From: Orychophragmus violaceus
Lineage: Eukaryota > Streptophyta > Magnoliopsida > Brassicales > Brassicaceae
Assembly: GCA_030180135.1 (NCBI GenBank)
Contig: CM058235.1
Coordinates: 12,013,145-12,077,144, forward strand
DNA: 64,000 nt
Direction of reading: 5' to 3'
A program made the translations under genes and the position numbers. Below the pieces are notes generated by a model, which ran no database searches, was not told where the DNA came from, and was given only the letters and a program-made list of their open reading frames with translations. Positions 22,901 through 34,321 of this stretch are shown here, one piece after another; position 1 is the first letter of the stretch, and every line of letters starts with the position of its first letter.

Positions 22901-24062
22901 ATCCCAGCTTATCTAACGTACTTGTAGATATCATATTCCTTTTCAGCTCGGGAATATACCTGACATTCATCAATGTCTTCACCGTGCCACCATGTGCTCT
23001 GATGTTGATAGAACCTATTCCCTTAACCCCAACAGAATAGTCGTTCCCCAGTAGCACTTGTCCTGATGTAAGGACCTCAAATGTATCGAACCAGTCTCTC
23101 CTTGAGGTCATGTGATAAGAACATCCTGAATCAATCACCCACCTCTCTTGATGCCAGTTTTCAGAGACTGTTAATGCATCGACACCAGCTGATTCATCAA
23201 TTACCACTGCTGCATCAGCGCTTTCATCATCGCCCATGCTCTTTTTCCTAGCATAACAATCAGCCTTCTTATGTCCTTCCTTCTTGCAGTACCAACAGGT
23301 CAATCTTGATCCCGACTTTGAACTTGATCTGCTCTTATCTGATCTCTGTCCAGACTTCCTGAACTCTGATCTTCCACGAGCCAAATACGCATCTCCAACC
23401 TTCTGAGAATTTGTTAAACCTTTCTCCTTAAGCTCAATTTCCTTCGACTTCGCTGCATTTATAACATCATCCATAGAGAGAGTGTCTCTACCATACTTCA
23501 ATGTCTCCTTCAGAGAATCATAATGCGATGACAAAGAACTCAGAAGAAGTATGGCTTGTACTTCATCTGTAACAGACACCTTCACACAACACAGATCTGA
23601 TACAAGCTTCAGGAAATCATCGACATTCTGATCTATCGACTTTGACTCCACCATCTTGAATGTATAGAACTGATGTTGCAGATGAATCCGACTCGGCAGA
23701 GTCTTCGTATTGTATAGCCTCTCCAGAGCTATCCAAATCGCAGCTGCACTCTTGCACTCCTCCAATTTCCGAAGGACATGATCTCCCAAATTGAGGATCA
23801 ACACGTTCATCGCTTTCTCAGCTCGCTCCTCTTTCTTAGCCTCTTCTAGCTGAACCCTTTCTTCAAAGGCATCTTTAGACTCATCCTTCTTAATCGTCAG
23901 CTTTGACGGTGTTGGTGTTTCTGACAAAGCATCCTTTAAACCAAGGATCGACAAGTGAGCTAACATCCTCTTCTTCCACATAGAGAAATCTCCCTGACCA
24001 TCAAACGTAGCAATCTTCACCTTTGCTGACTTATCCATGATAGCCGAAAATAAACCAGACAC
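19945..24062 (-). pseudogene. Copia gag-pol polyprotein, interrupted
   Basis: One long frame starts at 24062 with a gag that includes a CCHC knuckle (CWYCKKEGHKKADC). Then come protease (VIDSGCSYHM), integrase with an HHCC finger and D,D-E core (TDNGLEF ... TPQQNGVAERMNR), reverse transcriptase (YVDDMLVAS) and RNase H (TTEAEYIAL). Three lesions are visible: an in-frame TAA at 21678-21680 between integrase and RT, a one-base frameshift near 20243 in RNase H, and a further in-frame TGA near 20115. Recognisable pol sequence continues to a natural-looking stop at about 19945. The linker around 21720-21830 encodes repeated (V/I)DRH peptides derived from TCGATCGA repeats. In a working element this protein packages, cleaves, reverse-transcribes and integrates the RNA. 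Confidence 0.9.
21720..21832. repeat. TCGATCGA palindrome cluster in pol
   Basis: Four copies of TGTCGATCGA-type motifs plus one TGATCGACA lie within about 110 bp. They fall in the coding linker between integrase and reverse transcriptase and are translated as DVDRH, CIDRH and HVDRH. The same palindrome recurs in the element's leader (24066-24155) and in another retroelement near 63570. Confidence 0.85.
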
Positions 24063-24065
24063 TGT

Positions 24066-24155
24066 CGCAGAGTGTCGATCGATTCAAACCGAGTGTCGAT
24101 CGATGCTCAAACCGTGTGTCGATCGATGCAAAACCTGTGTCGATCGACACGAAAC
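24066..24155. repeat. TCGATCGA palindrome cluster in Copia leader
   Basis: Four copies of GTGTCGATCGAYNC at about 20-bp spacing lie just upstream of the gag start codon (minus strand), between the primer-binding site and gag, in untranslated leader RNA. Confidence 0.85.
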
Positions 24156-24307
24156 CCAGAAACCGTGAACAACCTTTGAACCCTAGCCGTCACCCACAGC
24201 AATCTGAAACCGAATCTAAACCTCGTCGACTATTGTTCCTTAGTCGCGATTCAGAGAAGAAACCTTACCGAATCAACTCTGCCCTTGCTCCCGAAGTTTC
24301 ACACCTC

Positions 24308-24319
24308 GCTCTGATACCA
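24308..24319 (-). other. Primer-binding site (tRNA-iMet)
   Basis: On the minus strand TGGTATCAGAGC follows the 5' LTR after a short spacer. This is the standard plant Copia minus-strand priming site complementary to the 3' end of initiator methionine tRNA. Confidence 0.9.
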
Positions 24320-24322
24320 CTT

Positions 24323-24664
24323 TGTAGAGATTTGGATCTCACTTTTGTTTGTTTGTTTGAGCAAGAAAGTAAAAAGACACAGAGAATTAACGAGTTCAGA
24401 TCACGATGTGTGATCCTACGTCTCGGTCTGGAGCTTTCCAGTAATCCACTATCACCACAGATTACAAGATAAAGAGTTTCTCTCAATCTCTCTGATTTCG
24501 GCTTACCCTAATCCCACACATGCTTAGCTTTATATACTAAGTCTATTACAAGAATAAGTAGGTTAAACTAAACCTTAGCCCAATAGAAACAAGCCCGTTC
24601 CTAAATGACATACCCTATCGCGGGCTAAGTCATAACTAATGATTTTCATCACCAAAGCCCAACA
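24323..24664 (-). repeat. 5' LTR of the Copia element
   Basis: 342 bp, the right-hand partner of 19520-19861. It contains a plus-strand TTATATA block, so transcription signals on the minus strand lie within; flanked outside by TTAAC. Confidence 0.95.
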
Positions 24665-24669
24665 TTAAC

Positions 24670-25600
24670 CATTGATCATGACAACAAAATCAAAAGAATG
24701 ATATTTTTTTCTATCTCCAAGTTATTTACACCTGGTTTAATATTTTGAAAATTAAACATATCCTGATTTTTAAAATCTTAATTATTATACTCTATCTCTC
24801 TCACTCTCTGTCTTAGCTTATGTGGACACCTACATAAAATTAAAATAATTGGATATAGATCATGTTACTATTATGTTAGAATCTAAAACCAATTCAAATT
24901 TGCAACTATCCCTTTTATGGACAACTAAGGAGTGATCTAAGTTTTTATCATCCAACAAATTCTCCAAAATGAGTTGATAAATTCTCCAAAGTGAGTATAG
25001 CCATTGAATAGTTTACTCACCAACTTTTTAATAGACTTAAACCATGATATTATTTTAACTAGCCAGATAAAAACAAAAGAACTCATATTAACGTATCATA
25101 TATTTGAGTTGTTAACACCAAAAGTCACTTACTCTTTATAAAGTTACATAATAAGTCACTTTTCCTTTGGAAGCCTCTTTTCCACTGTTATAAAAAAATA
25201 ATGCCCAACATGCCCTTTGATTGTTTTGTAGCTTGGTTTGTCGCCAACTAGAAGAAAATAAAGAAAGTTGTCTTTAGTTAAGATGTATTTAATGTGGACC
25301 CTCGTTTGTGACTTTTTATCTTGTCCCCTCATTTTAACTTTGATGTTGATGGGAATAGGGGGAAATTTTAATCCTATCCATTAATCCCCTCCAGCTGTTA
25401 TGATCCTGGAGAGATTATCCTGGCATGTACTCTCTTTGAACCTATGTGTACTACCAAATCCTGCCATGTGTACTGACGAAAATCAGCTTTATCTCTGTTA
25501 TGGAGAACATGTCTGTTGGGGAAATTATAGACACAAAATCTTGGCTGTTTGTTTTTAATAAGAGTCTTAGCAGATGCTGTCAATTTTTAATTTTTAAGAT
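24670..25600. other. Intergenic AT-rich sequence
   Basis: No gene recognised. A duplicated phrase (AAATTCTCCAAARTGAGT, about 24958 and 24985) is the only local repeat noted. Confidence 0.35.
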
Positions 25601-27320
25601 CCAATAACACGTTTCTGTGTCTATATTTTGTGTAATACAAACATATATTGTAAATGTTTGAGTGGATTATTCTGTGTGGATAACATAACACTGTTAACCT
25701 CTAATTTGTACAAATGTAAAACATGTAGCTATGGACGAGTGATGCTTGGTGACAAATACGTAGCAAGTGTCCACCAAACATCTTCCATATGGTGTACTTG
25801 TTCTGTGTTACTAGCTCTCTGGACATCAACACATGGATGAGTTTTCCTGATGTAGGGCATCTAGCAGCAGGCATGTCGAAGAGTTTCCCAAACTTTGAGC
25901 TCCGAATGATTTTAAACTCGTCGGAATCTTGTCCTAAATGGACATCAAAAACAAATGTCCATTTTAACATGTCCATGAGGATAGATGCACCAAATAACGA
26001 GTAATATATATATATCATATGTCCACAAATGTATAAGTTCTTAAAACATTATCTACAATTTCAAAACTCTAAAAAAACTAAGGAGATATCCACAGAAACA
26101 TGTCCACAAACGAGTATATGTATTTAAACGTCCATAACATCATGTCCACCATTAGTTGTTAATATGGATTGCATTTTAACGGTAAACGATGACGAAAGGA
26201 GCAAAGGATAAAGAAGATACACTAGTATGAAGTTTCGTCATATGTCCACTAATGCAGGTACACGATATCCATAAATCGGGTAGTAAGTAAGATATATTTT
26301 GGTTATCCGTGTACATAGAAACTAGGTGTGCAACAGTTGAACCACGTTAGAGGATCATATGTCCATAAATCCATATCCACAAGGTAGAACTACTATGTTG
26401 TCAAGTATACATATATAAAGCATGTAACGCAGTACACAAAAAACAAGTTTAACATCATGTCCATTGATGCATGTCCAGTGATGCATGTAAGAAAAGTAAT
26501 ATGCGACAGTTCACATATAAACTAGATCCATGAGCATAAACCCTAGATCTACGATAATCAGAAAACTATAGGCGATTTCTAGACGTCCACATGGGACGCA
26601 TCCCACAGACAGACGGATCTAAAAACGACTACTATAAGTTGTACACATATGAACAGCATGGAACACACTACACAGAAAGGCAAAGTTATACATATGTCCA
26701 TTCATGCATGTACACGAGATCTAAAAATTTTGGAAGATGCGAGCGTGAAGACAAAAAGTAGATCCATGAGCAGAAACCCTAGATCTACACAAATCAGAAA
26801 AATAGAGCTGATTTCCAGTCGTCCACAGAGAACGCAGACGACAGACAGACGGATCTAAGAACGAAGTTGTAGAAGAACACAAAAGTATTAATCAGTGATA
26901 CCTGTCATATTCGGCTTAGATTTGCGACGGCTGAGGGAATCGACTGGGGACTCGAAACAAGATGGAGGCAGTAAAGAGACACCGACGATGGAGGATCGAA
27001 AGCCGATTGAGAGACCACCGACGATGGAGGCAGAAACGTGGGATCTCCACCGACGAAGGCGGCAAGGAGGAGACGGTGGTCTGAGAAAGGAAGAAGACGA
27101 TAAGACAGAGAGAGAACATAAAGTTTTTTTTTGGAACGTAAGTTGTTATTTTTCTGTAAAAAGTAGAAGTGAAAAGTTAATAAGTAAAAGTAAGTTATGA
27201 AAATGTAAGTTTAAAAGTGTAACTAGAAAGACAAGAGAAAGAAAATGGTTAGTTAATGAATTTAGGGGCAAAAAGGTATAATCCTTAAGTGAAAGTGACT
27301 CAATACATGCTTGTGACTTA
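25118..27320. repeat. Possible non-autonomous DNA element with ATGTCCA repeats
   Basis: The interval is bounded by similar AAGTCAC-containing sequences in opposite orientation (about 25118-25170; about 27280-27320), but the ends are too diverged for a definite terminal inverted repeat. Inside, ATGTCCA(C/T) recurs a dozen or more times (25950-26830). A segment of about 235 bp is tandemly repeated; for example AGATCCATGAGCAKAAACCC occurs near 26524 and 26760. A short plus-strand frame at 26895-27200 has low-complexity, charged content with no recognised domain. A MULE-like non-autonomous element is one possibility. Confidence 0.3.
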
Positions 27321-28218
27321 TCTATACTATTAAAACAGGATATTGACCATGGTACATAAATATTGTTTCCGAAATTTGCCCTTAATTTTATTATGAATTG
27401 TATCCTTCATTAAGGGTAAAACTGTAAAACAATTTATATTTGATTTATTCATAATATCTTATCATATCTTTTGTTTTCCTTTTTCTATTTTAATCATATC
27501 TAACAAAAATCTTTTTCAAAAATTAGTAAAAATAATAATTAATTTTGAAATTAATATTAAAATATATATTATAAATTATTATTAACTATCTTACCTATTA
27601 AAACAGGATATTGACCATGGTACATAAATGTTGTTTCCGAAATTTGCCCTTAATTTTATTAGGAATTGTATCCTTCATTAAGGGTAAAACTGTAAAACAA
27701 TTTATATTTGATTTATTCATAATATCTTATAATATCTTTTGTTTTCCTTTTTCTGTTTTAATCATATCTAACAAAAATCTTTTTTAAAAATTAGTAAAAA
27801 TAATAATTAATTTTGAAATTAATATTAAAATACATATTATAAATTATTATTAACTAAAATTTGATTTATAGAAATAAAATCAAGCATAATTAAGTTACTA
27901 AATCAATTGGTACATATAACTATATAATTTAATACATAATTATTTTATAAATTATATAATCATTAAAATTAATAAATTATTATATAATATTGAAATAATA
28001 GTTTAAACTAAATAATAATATTGATAATCAATATATTTAACATAATATATTATATTTTATTTATTCTATTACAATAAATGTAACCATGTATTGTTAATAT
28101 TCTTATCTATATCTACATATATATATATATATACTATAATTTAACTATGACTTTATATAAATTCGATATAGTAATATGATTCTTCATTATAAAACTAAAT
28201 AATAATATTGATAATCAA
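27321..28218 (+). mobile_element. Helitron A, 3' end lost
   Basis: It begins TCTATACTATTAAAACAGG after an A. The 5' 275 bp are followed by a second copy of the same 5' region (from about 27594), so the head is duplicated. The sequence through about 28195 is nearly identical to the start of Helitron C (29244 onward). The expected hairpin and CTAG are absent, because Helitron B begins directly after a partial internal motif (ATAATATTGATAATCAA) that also occurs inside A and C. Confidence 0.75.
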
Positions 28219-29243
28219 TCTATACTATTAAAACAGGTGACTGACCATGGTACATAAATGTTGTTTCCGAAATTTGCCATTGATATTATTAGGATTTGTA
28301 ACATTCATTAAGGGTAATTAGGGAATATAACATTATCTCTACAATCCATGTTTCCAAACAAGACAATTATTAAACATGTAACCAAACAACCAAAATCTAA
28401 TGGGTCCCACTTTCCTAATTAATTAAAATCAAAACAAATTAATTGATAAATATAATGAATAATTTATACATCAACTATTATATATAAATTAAGATTCTCT
28501 AATTTATGATTTAATTCAAAATATATTTTAATATTTTTTATTTTGTTATATATATATATACACACATATTACAATTGATGTTTTTACGATTGTACTTTTT
28601 AGCAGGTTTTTCCATCAAACTGAAAAATATATAATTAATTAAACGGGTTGAAAAATTAATTAGCCAATCTAGATTATAAATTTTCTAAACAAAAATTCGC
28701 ATATAGTAAATAATTTCAGCTGATATATTTTAAAATTAATAAAATATTAAAATGATTCCATACTTATATTATTCAAATATTTGAAGTGACAAATTATGTT
28801 TTATGTTTAAATGAAGTTTTAACAGATAGTTCCATCAAATTTGAAAATTATATATACGACTACAACATGTATTTTATAAAATAATATTTTAGATAAATAA
28901 AATAACAATTAAACATATACCACACAACTTTTACAATAGTTGTTTTCACATATATATATTTTTCCAAAATATGATCTTACGATACAACACAGATTAAAAT
29001 ATATAATGCGAAATCGTTATTTTAATCTCTTAATCCTTACGATATATCTCCTCCAAATAACACATAATTCATTTAAAAAAAAAACTAAATTGCTAACTCA
29101 CTGTTTATAATGTTGGTTAAACAATTATAATCAAAATTAGATTACATAATTAAAAATCTAAACTACTATTAACAAAATGAATAAAAAGTAAAATTTGTAA
29201 AGAAAATTAAACCCGCACTTTCTAAGTGCGGGTCAAAATCTAG
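28219..29243 (+). mobile_element. Helitron B, complete non-autonomous copy
   Basis: 1025 bp from TCTATACTATTAAAACAGG (after A) to a hairpin ACCCGCACTTTCTAAGTGC (completed by GGGT), spacer CAAAAT and CTAG before T. All structural Helitron marks are present and no coding is seen. The interior is collinear, in inverse orientation, with the Helitron at 260-1977 but lacks that copy's duplication and poly-T insertion. Helitron C starts at the next base. Confidence 0.9.
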
Positions 29244-30515
29244 TATACTATTAAAACAGGATATTGACCATGGTACATAAATATTGTTTCCGAAATTTGC
29301 CTTTAATTTTATTATGAATTGTATCCTTCATTAAGGGTAAAACTGTAAAATAATTTATATTTGATTTATTCATAATATCTTATCATATCTTTTGTTTTCC
29401 TTTTTCTATTTTAATCATATCTAACAAAAATCTTTTTCAAAAATTAGTAAAAATAATAATTAATTTTGAAATTAATATTAAAATATATATTATAAATTAT
29501 TATTAACTATCTTACCTATTAAAACAGGATATTGACCATGGTACATAAATGTTGTTTCCGAAATTTGCCCTTAATTTTATTAGGAATTGTATCCTTCATT
29601 AAGGGTAAAACTGTAAAACAATTTATATTTGATTTATTCATAATATCTTATAATATCTTTTGTTTTCCTTTTTCTGTTTTAATCATATCTAACAAAAATC
29701 TTTTTTAAAAATTAGTAAAAATAATAATTAATTTTGAAATTAATATTAAAATACATATTATAAATTATTATTAACTAAAATTTGATTTATAGAAATAAAA
29801 TCAAGCATAATTAAGTTACTAAATCAATTGGTACATATAATTATATAATTTAATACATAATTATTTTATAAATTATATAATCATTAAAATTAATAAATTA
29901 TTATATAATATTGAAATAATAGTTTAAACTAAATAATAATATTGATAATCAATATATTTAACATAATATATTATATTTTATTTATTCTATTACAATAAAT
30001 GTAACCATGTATTGTTAATATTCTTATCTATATCTACATATATATATACTATAATTTAACTATGACTTTATATAAATTCGATATAGTAATATGATTCTTC
30101 ATTATAAAACTATAAATATAAAATATTTTTATTCTGAAAAACTAAAAAAAAAAAATATTATTCAACCACAAGATAGTTTTTTTATTTAGAAATCATAATA
30201 ATCAAGTTATATACGACGATAAATCAAAATAAAAATCTCGAAATCAATTAATATTATTAAAAATAAAGAAAAACAAATTGATGATATTTAAAAAATAATT
30301 TTATAAATATGTAATACAAATAAACCACGGTTAAAAAATAAGCTTAAACAAATATAAACGAGAAAACCTAAACAAAATATTAACTTGCTACAAAAACACT
30401 GAATTGTATGTTAGAATTGACAATTATTATCCAAAACTTTTACAAAGAAAAAATTGTTGTTCAAAATATTTACAAATCTTATTTACAAAAAAACATCCGC
30501 GCTTACAAAGTCTAG
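29244..30515 (+). mobile_element. Helitron C, abutting Helitron B
   Basis: It starts TATACTATTAAAACAGG immediately after the CTAG of B, so the usual TC has been lost or is shared at the junction. It carries the same duplicated head as A (second copy from about 29519), diverges from A after about 30110, and ends CCGCGCTTACAAAGTCTAG before T with a degenerate hairpin. Non-coding. Confidence 0.75.
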
Positions 30516-31028
30516 TTTTGTAATTAAAGTTGGGACAAGTGACTATGGGCATAAATCATTCCATATATTTGCTTAGTAAAAATGTGACATCAGTACTATT
30601 TTTTTGTTTTTTTGCTAAATATCAGTACTATTTTTTTCTTCTACAATCCACATATTCTCGAACTTGAATTAGAAATTTAGAGTTATAGCACGACTATAAG
30701 AGTAGTACAAATCACCAACCTAAATTCCACAATTTTTGACCAAAAAAGAAAAATTCCACAATTAAACTAGTACGATTTTATTAGCACATAAAAAAAAAAA
30801 TCCCGTTGTATGAAGCTTAAATCTTAAATTTTGCCTAAAAACATGCATGTCTTGATCTCGACCATATATTGGTTTACGTGGCCTTCTTGTGGTTGAATAC
30901 GTTCACGCTGTTGACAAAAAAAAAAAAGAAAAAAAGAATACGTTCACGCCGGCTCTCTCTCACAAAATATTTAAACCGACGTCTAATAGTCACATATGAA
31001 TAAAAATATATGGACATCAGAGTAAGTG
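30516..31028. other. Intergenic sequence
   Basis: AT-rich and without a recognisable gene. It contains the tiny poly-A insertion described separately at 30909-30935. Confidence 0.4.
30909..30935 (+). mobile_element. Ultra-short poly-A retroposon insertion
   Basis: A 27-bp insert, TGTTGACA followed by an A-rich tail with one G, is flanked by perfect 14-bp direct repeats GAATACGTTCACGC (30895-30908 and 30936-30949). The last bases before the tail, TTGACA, match the 3' end of the 892-bp retroposon at 9593-10484. This is best explained as an almost fully 5'-truncated copy of the same or a related poly-A retroposon. Confidence 0.7.
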
Positions 31029-32792
31029 TAACACCTCGTTTTTCGGCGAACCGGAAACAACAGCGTTAGGGCACCCGCTGAATCGGAACGGTCTAACCGA
31101 CTGTCTTCTCATTGGTCTCAGGAATCCGCGCGATTCTTTCGATTCAAATCCACCAATAACATCAGCGATCGATCAATCCTGCATCCGGACCTGCAAGAAA
31201 AAAGGGATGGGAAGGAAAAGAGGACTGAGTAATTGCTTCAAACACAATTACCCAATGAAGGCGAATTCAAGGAACCTGCGATCTCGGCTTACGCCACACG
31301 ACTACGGGAACAATTTCTAAGCTAATATCACCTTGCACGCAAAACACCCGAAGGCACACCACATAATTCTAATGTCCATTCGTGCTTACCAAGCCCGAAG
31401 CTCTGACACTCCTGGACCCTACTCGGCCTGAAGGCTCACACTCCTGACCCGAAGCCAACCAGTCGGGGGGGGGGGGGCTCGCCAAAACCCCCTCAGGACG
31501 ATAAAGACGCGTTACCTACACCGGCCTACGCGTTCTGCACACAACACCCTCTCGGGGGCCCTAAAACACAGCAACTCTAACCATATCCGTCATGCACAAA
31601 CAACATTTTCGGTTTAAGCGATAACCTAACAGTTCTATGTTCCGCAATCAATCACATCACGTGTGTATAACTAGCCTAGAGTACCTAGGAAAGACGGTAT
31701 TAACGAAGGACTCACGCCCGAAATTGAAATAGAGCAAGGGAAGATCACAACCGGTCCTCACATTGGCCAAAGAAGGGAAAACGTAATTTAGGAACTCCAG
31801 ACGCCCAAACGGACTTCATATATGGGAAGAGGACGGAAAACAAGTGGATTAGACTTTCGTTTCGTTCGAATTGGGCCAAGGATGGTCTAGTTATGACTAC
31901 TTGAAGTTGGTTCACTAAAAGTCAACATTCATGTGAAAGTCAACCCGGACCCAGACCCAAACCCAGACTGAACCAGGCCCATTTCATAACCATCCCAATT
32001 GATCCAAACCGATCCTAAACCAACTAAACCAAGAAATTGGAATTGAAATTGGATTAAACCGGATTTGAAATTGAAAACCGAACCGAACCAGGAATTGAAA
32101 TTGAAAACTGGATTGAACCAGGAAATTAAAATTAGAATTGGATCAAACCGAAGTAAACCTGACCGGACCAGATTGAACCGGCTCGAATCGGTCAACCCGG
32201 TTGACCTAGCCGACCGAGTCAACCCAGTTCGCCGGCGAGTTGACTCAGCAGCGGCGGCTCCGGCGGCGCTCCGGTGACGGTCGGTGGCAGACGGAGGCGT
32301 GTGACGGCGGCTCCCGATGCATGACGGCGGCGCGTGGCAGTCTCCGGCGGTGCGTGGATCTCACGCGCGCGGCACTCCTCCGACGCGTGGGGGCGCATGC
32401 GGCAGCGCGTGAGTGAGCGGCTGACTCCTCCGGCTTCGTCTCGCCGAGCTGAAAGCGATGGTGGCCTAGGATTTTCGGGATTTGGGGTAGTTTAAAAGAT
32501 ATGGCTAAAAACACTCGGGTTTTCGAAAACGAAGCTAGATCTAAGGTTCCGAGAGTTACTTGGTGAAAGAAAGAGAGAAAAACGGTGGAATGGATCTGTT
32601 GGGGACTCGAACAGTTCGGGAACTTGACAGGGTTCGCCAAAGAGGATTTAGAATAGTTTTTCCTAATGGATGACTGATATTTAAAGAAAAAAGAGAGAGA
32701 AAAGCCCTAATTTAAATAAGAAAATTGAACTTTGAGTTTCTTTCTTCTCCTTTTCAAGAATTTTTTTAATGGATCGGTTTTGAAATGTTACA
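31029..32792. mobile_element. Candidate solo LTR of a Gypsy-type element
   Basis: A 1764-bp block has higher GC than its flanks, starts TGTAACACCTCG and ends TGAAATGTTACA. TG...CA ends with a short TGTAACA/TGTTACA inverted repeat and this length would fit an Athila-size LTR. Flanking 5-mers (GTAAG; AATAG) do not match, so target duplication is not supported. The interior holds a 12-base G run (about 31467-31478) and an (ACCGGA/GAACCA)-type minisatellite (about 31980-32230). Open frames lie within the simple repeats and are not protein-like. A degenerate DNA element is the alternative. Confidence 0.35.
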
Positions 32793-32845
32793 AATAGAAA
32801 CAATTTGATTTAGGTGAGAATATAAAAACTATGTTCACATAAGAA

Positions 32846-33747
32846 TCAATACTATTAAAAAATTAGAGTCTTTAGGAAACTAACTTTTAAGACATGTGTT
32901 ATTTACAATTTTTGCCATTAAAAATTTAAAAGTGTTTTTAATATTTATTAAAGGTAATTAAAGAATATAACAATTTCTCTACTATCCATGTTTCCAAACA
33001 AGACAATTACTAAACATGTATCCAAACAAACTAAATATAATGTGTTTCACTTTTCTAATTAATTAAAAAAAAATATATATATAAACATGAAACTATTAAA
33101 TCAATTGATAAATATAACTAAATAATTTAAACATCAACTATTTTGTATATATAAGATAATATTATTTAATTATGATTATATTTCAAATTCAAATATAATA
33201 TATTTTAATATCTTCTTCATTTTTTATTTCAAATATAAATATTTATGTTTATATTATAATAAAATTTAAAATTATATTAAATTAATTTATTTCGTAAGAA
33301 TTTGTTTTTACGATTGCATTTTTAGCGGGTTGTTTCATCATATTGCAAAATATTTAAACTATTATAAGAGCGGGTTGAAAAATAAATTAGCTAATTTTGA
33401 ATTTTCAAAATGAACTTTGCACGAGTTTAAAACAAATAATTAATATATATATATATATATATATATTAATTCAAAATCATATATTTTAATTTAATAAAAA
33501 TATCAAAATTATTCATTATTAAAACTTATAATGCAAAATAGCTATTTCAATCTTTTTATCTTTACGATATACTTCTTCTTAATTAACACATACTTTTTTT
33601 AAACCTAAATTATTAATTTTTTTATAATACAGATTAAACAATTATAAACAAAATTAGATTGCATAATTAAAATTTTTAATTATTAATAACAAAATAAATA
33701 TAATTTCAATTTATAAAAAAAAAAGTAAAATGCGGGTCAAAATCTAG
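32846..33747 (+). mobile_element. Degenerate Helitron D
   Basis: It starts TCAATACTATTAAAAAATTAG after A and ends TGCGGGTCAAAATCTAG before T. The interior is collinear with Helitron B (TCTACTATCCATGTTTCCAA is shared near 32977 and 28339) but more diverged, and the 3' hairpin has lost one arm. Non-coding, about 900 bp. Confidence 0.75.
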
Positions 33748-34074
33748 TTAATCACTTAAATAACAGCCGAATGATCAAGATTCTTGGATCCACGTTTGAA
33801 CCAACAGAACATCAACTACGCACCAACAGAATATTATGTTGGGTATATTAATTGGACTCACCCGAAATTTCGTCAAGTCATATTTCCCACTAATATTCAA
33901 ACAAAGTCGTTTTAAATTCTTCGGCATTCATAAATGATCTTACACTAATCAAGCAAAAAAATGAATTTGCTATCATACAACAACTTATAAAGAAAAAAAC
34001 GGATCTTTATAAAAAAAACTTCAATCGGCTTTACTGCAGGTCTTTTTTTACTGCAGAGGTGTATACTATACAAA
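33748..34074. other. Intergenic sequence
   Basis: No gene or paired repeat recognised. Confidence 0.35.
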
Positions 34075-34321
34075 GGCTCTAAATGGTGACCAAGGGAATG
34101 AGGAGGAACAATGAATTCTCTTTCGTTCCTTAAAAAATACACCATTTACAAGTAATATTTTTTACACATAATTCCTTCTCATTCCTTCTTTCGTAGAGAA
34201 CTAAAGAGCAAAACTATTCCTCATCAAATTTGGGAAAGAACAATAATTCCTATTATTTTATTCCTTTTCGTTCTTTTCCTATTTATTCCCATTGTTCTTC
34301 AAATGGTTACCATTTAGAGCC
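34075..34321. mobile_element. MITE with GGCTCTAAATGGT ends
   Basis: A 247-bp element with near-perfect terminal inverted repeats GGCTCTAAATGGTGACCA and GGCTCTAAATGGTAACCA (right end, complement). The inner parts carry GGAATGAGGAGGAACAATG-type sequences in both orientations. The target duplication is not clear (only AAA on both sides), so the superfamily is not assigned; hAT or Harbinger are both possible. Confidence 0.65.

Larger units (their letters stand above)
19520..24664 (-). mobile_element. Complete Copia LTR retrotransposon (minus strand)
   Basis: A 5145-bp element is bounded by 342-bp LTRs and perfect 5-bp target duplications TTAAC (19515-19519, 24665-24669). Transcription runs leftward. 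The 5' LTR is at the right. Next to it is a primer site TGGTATCAGAGC (plus 24308-24319), complementary to initiator tRNA-Met. A polypurine tract (AAGGTGGAGATT on minus) abuts the 3' LTR. By eye the LTRs differ at about six positions, so insertion is fairly recent. The gag-pol order PR-INT-RT-RH marks the Copia superfamily; the RT motif YVDDMLVAS suggests a Tork-like lineage. Coding lesions (see the gag-pol entry) indicate it is not autonomous. Confidence 0.95.

Noticed and set aside
26895..27200. 101-codon charged ORF
   Set aside because: Low-complexity Arg/Glu-rich content arising from GA-rich repeats, and no recognised domain.
31029..32792. Target-site duplication for the putative solo LTR
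   Set aside because: Flanks GTAAG and AATAG do not match, so I did not claim one.
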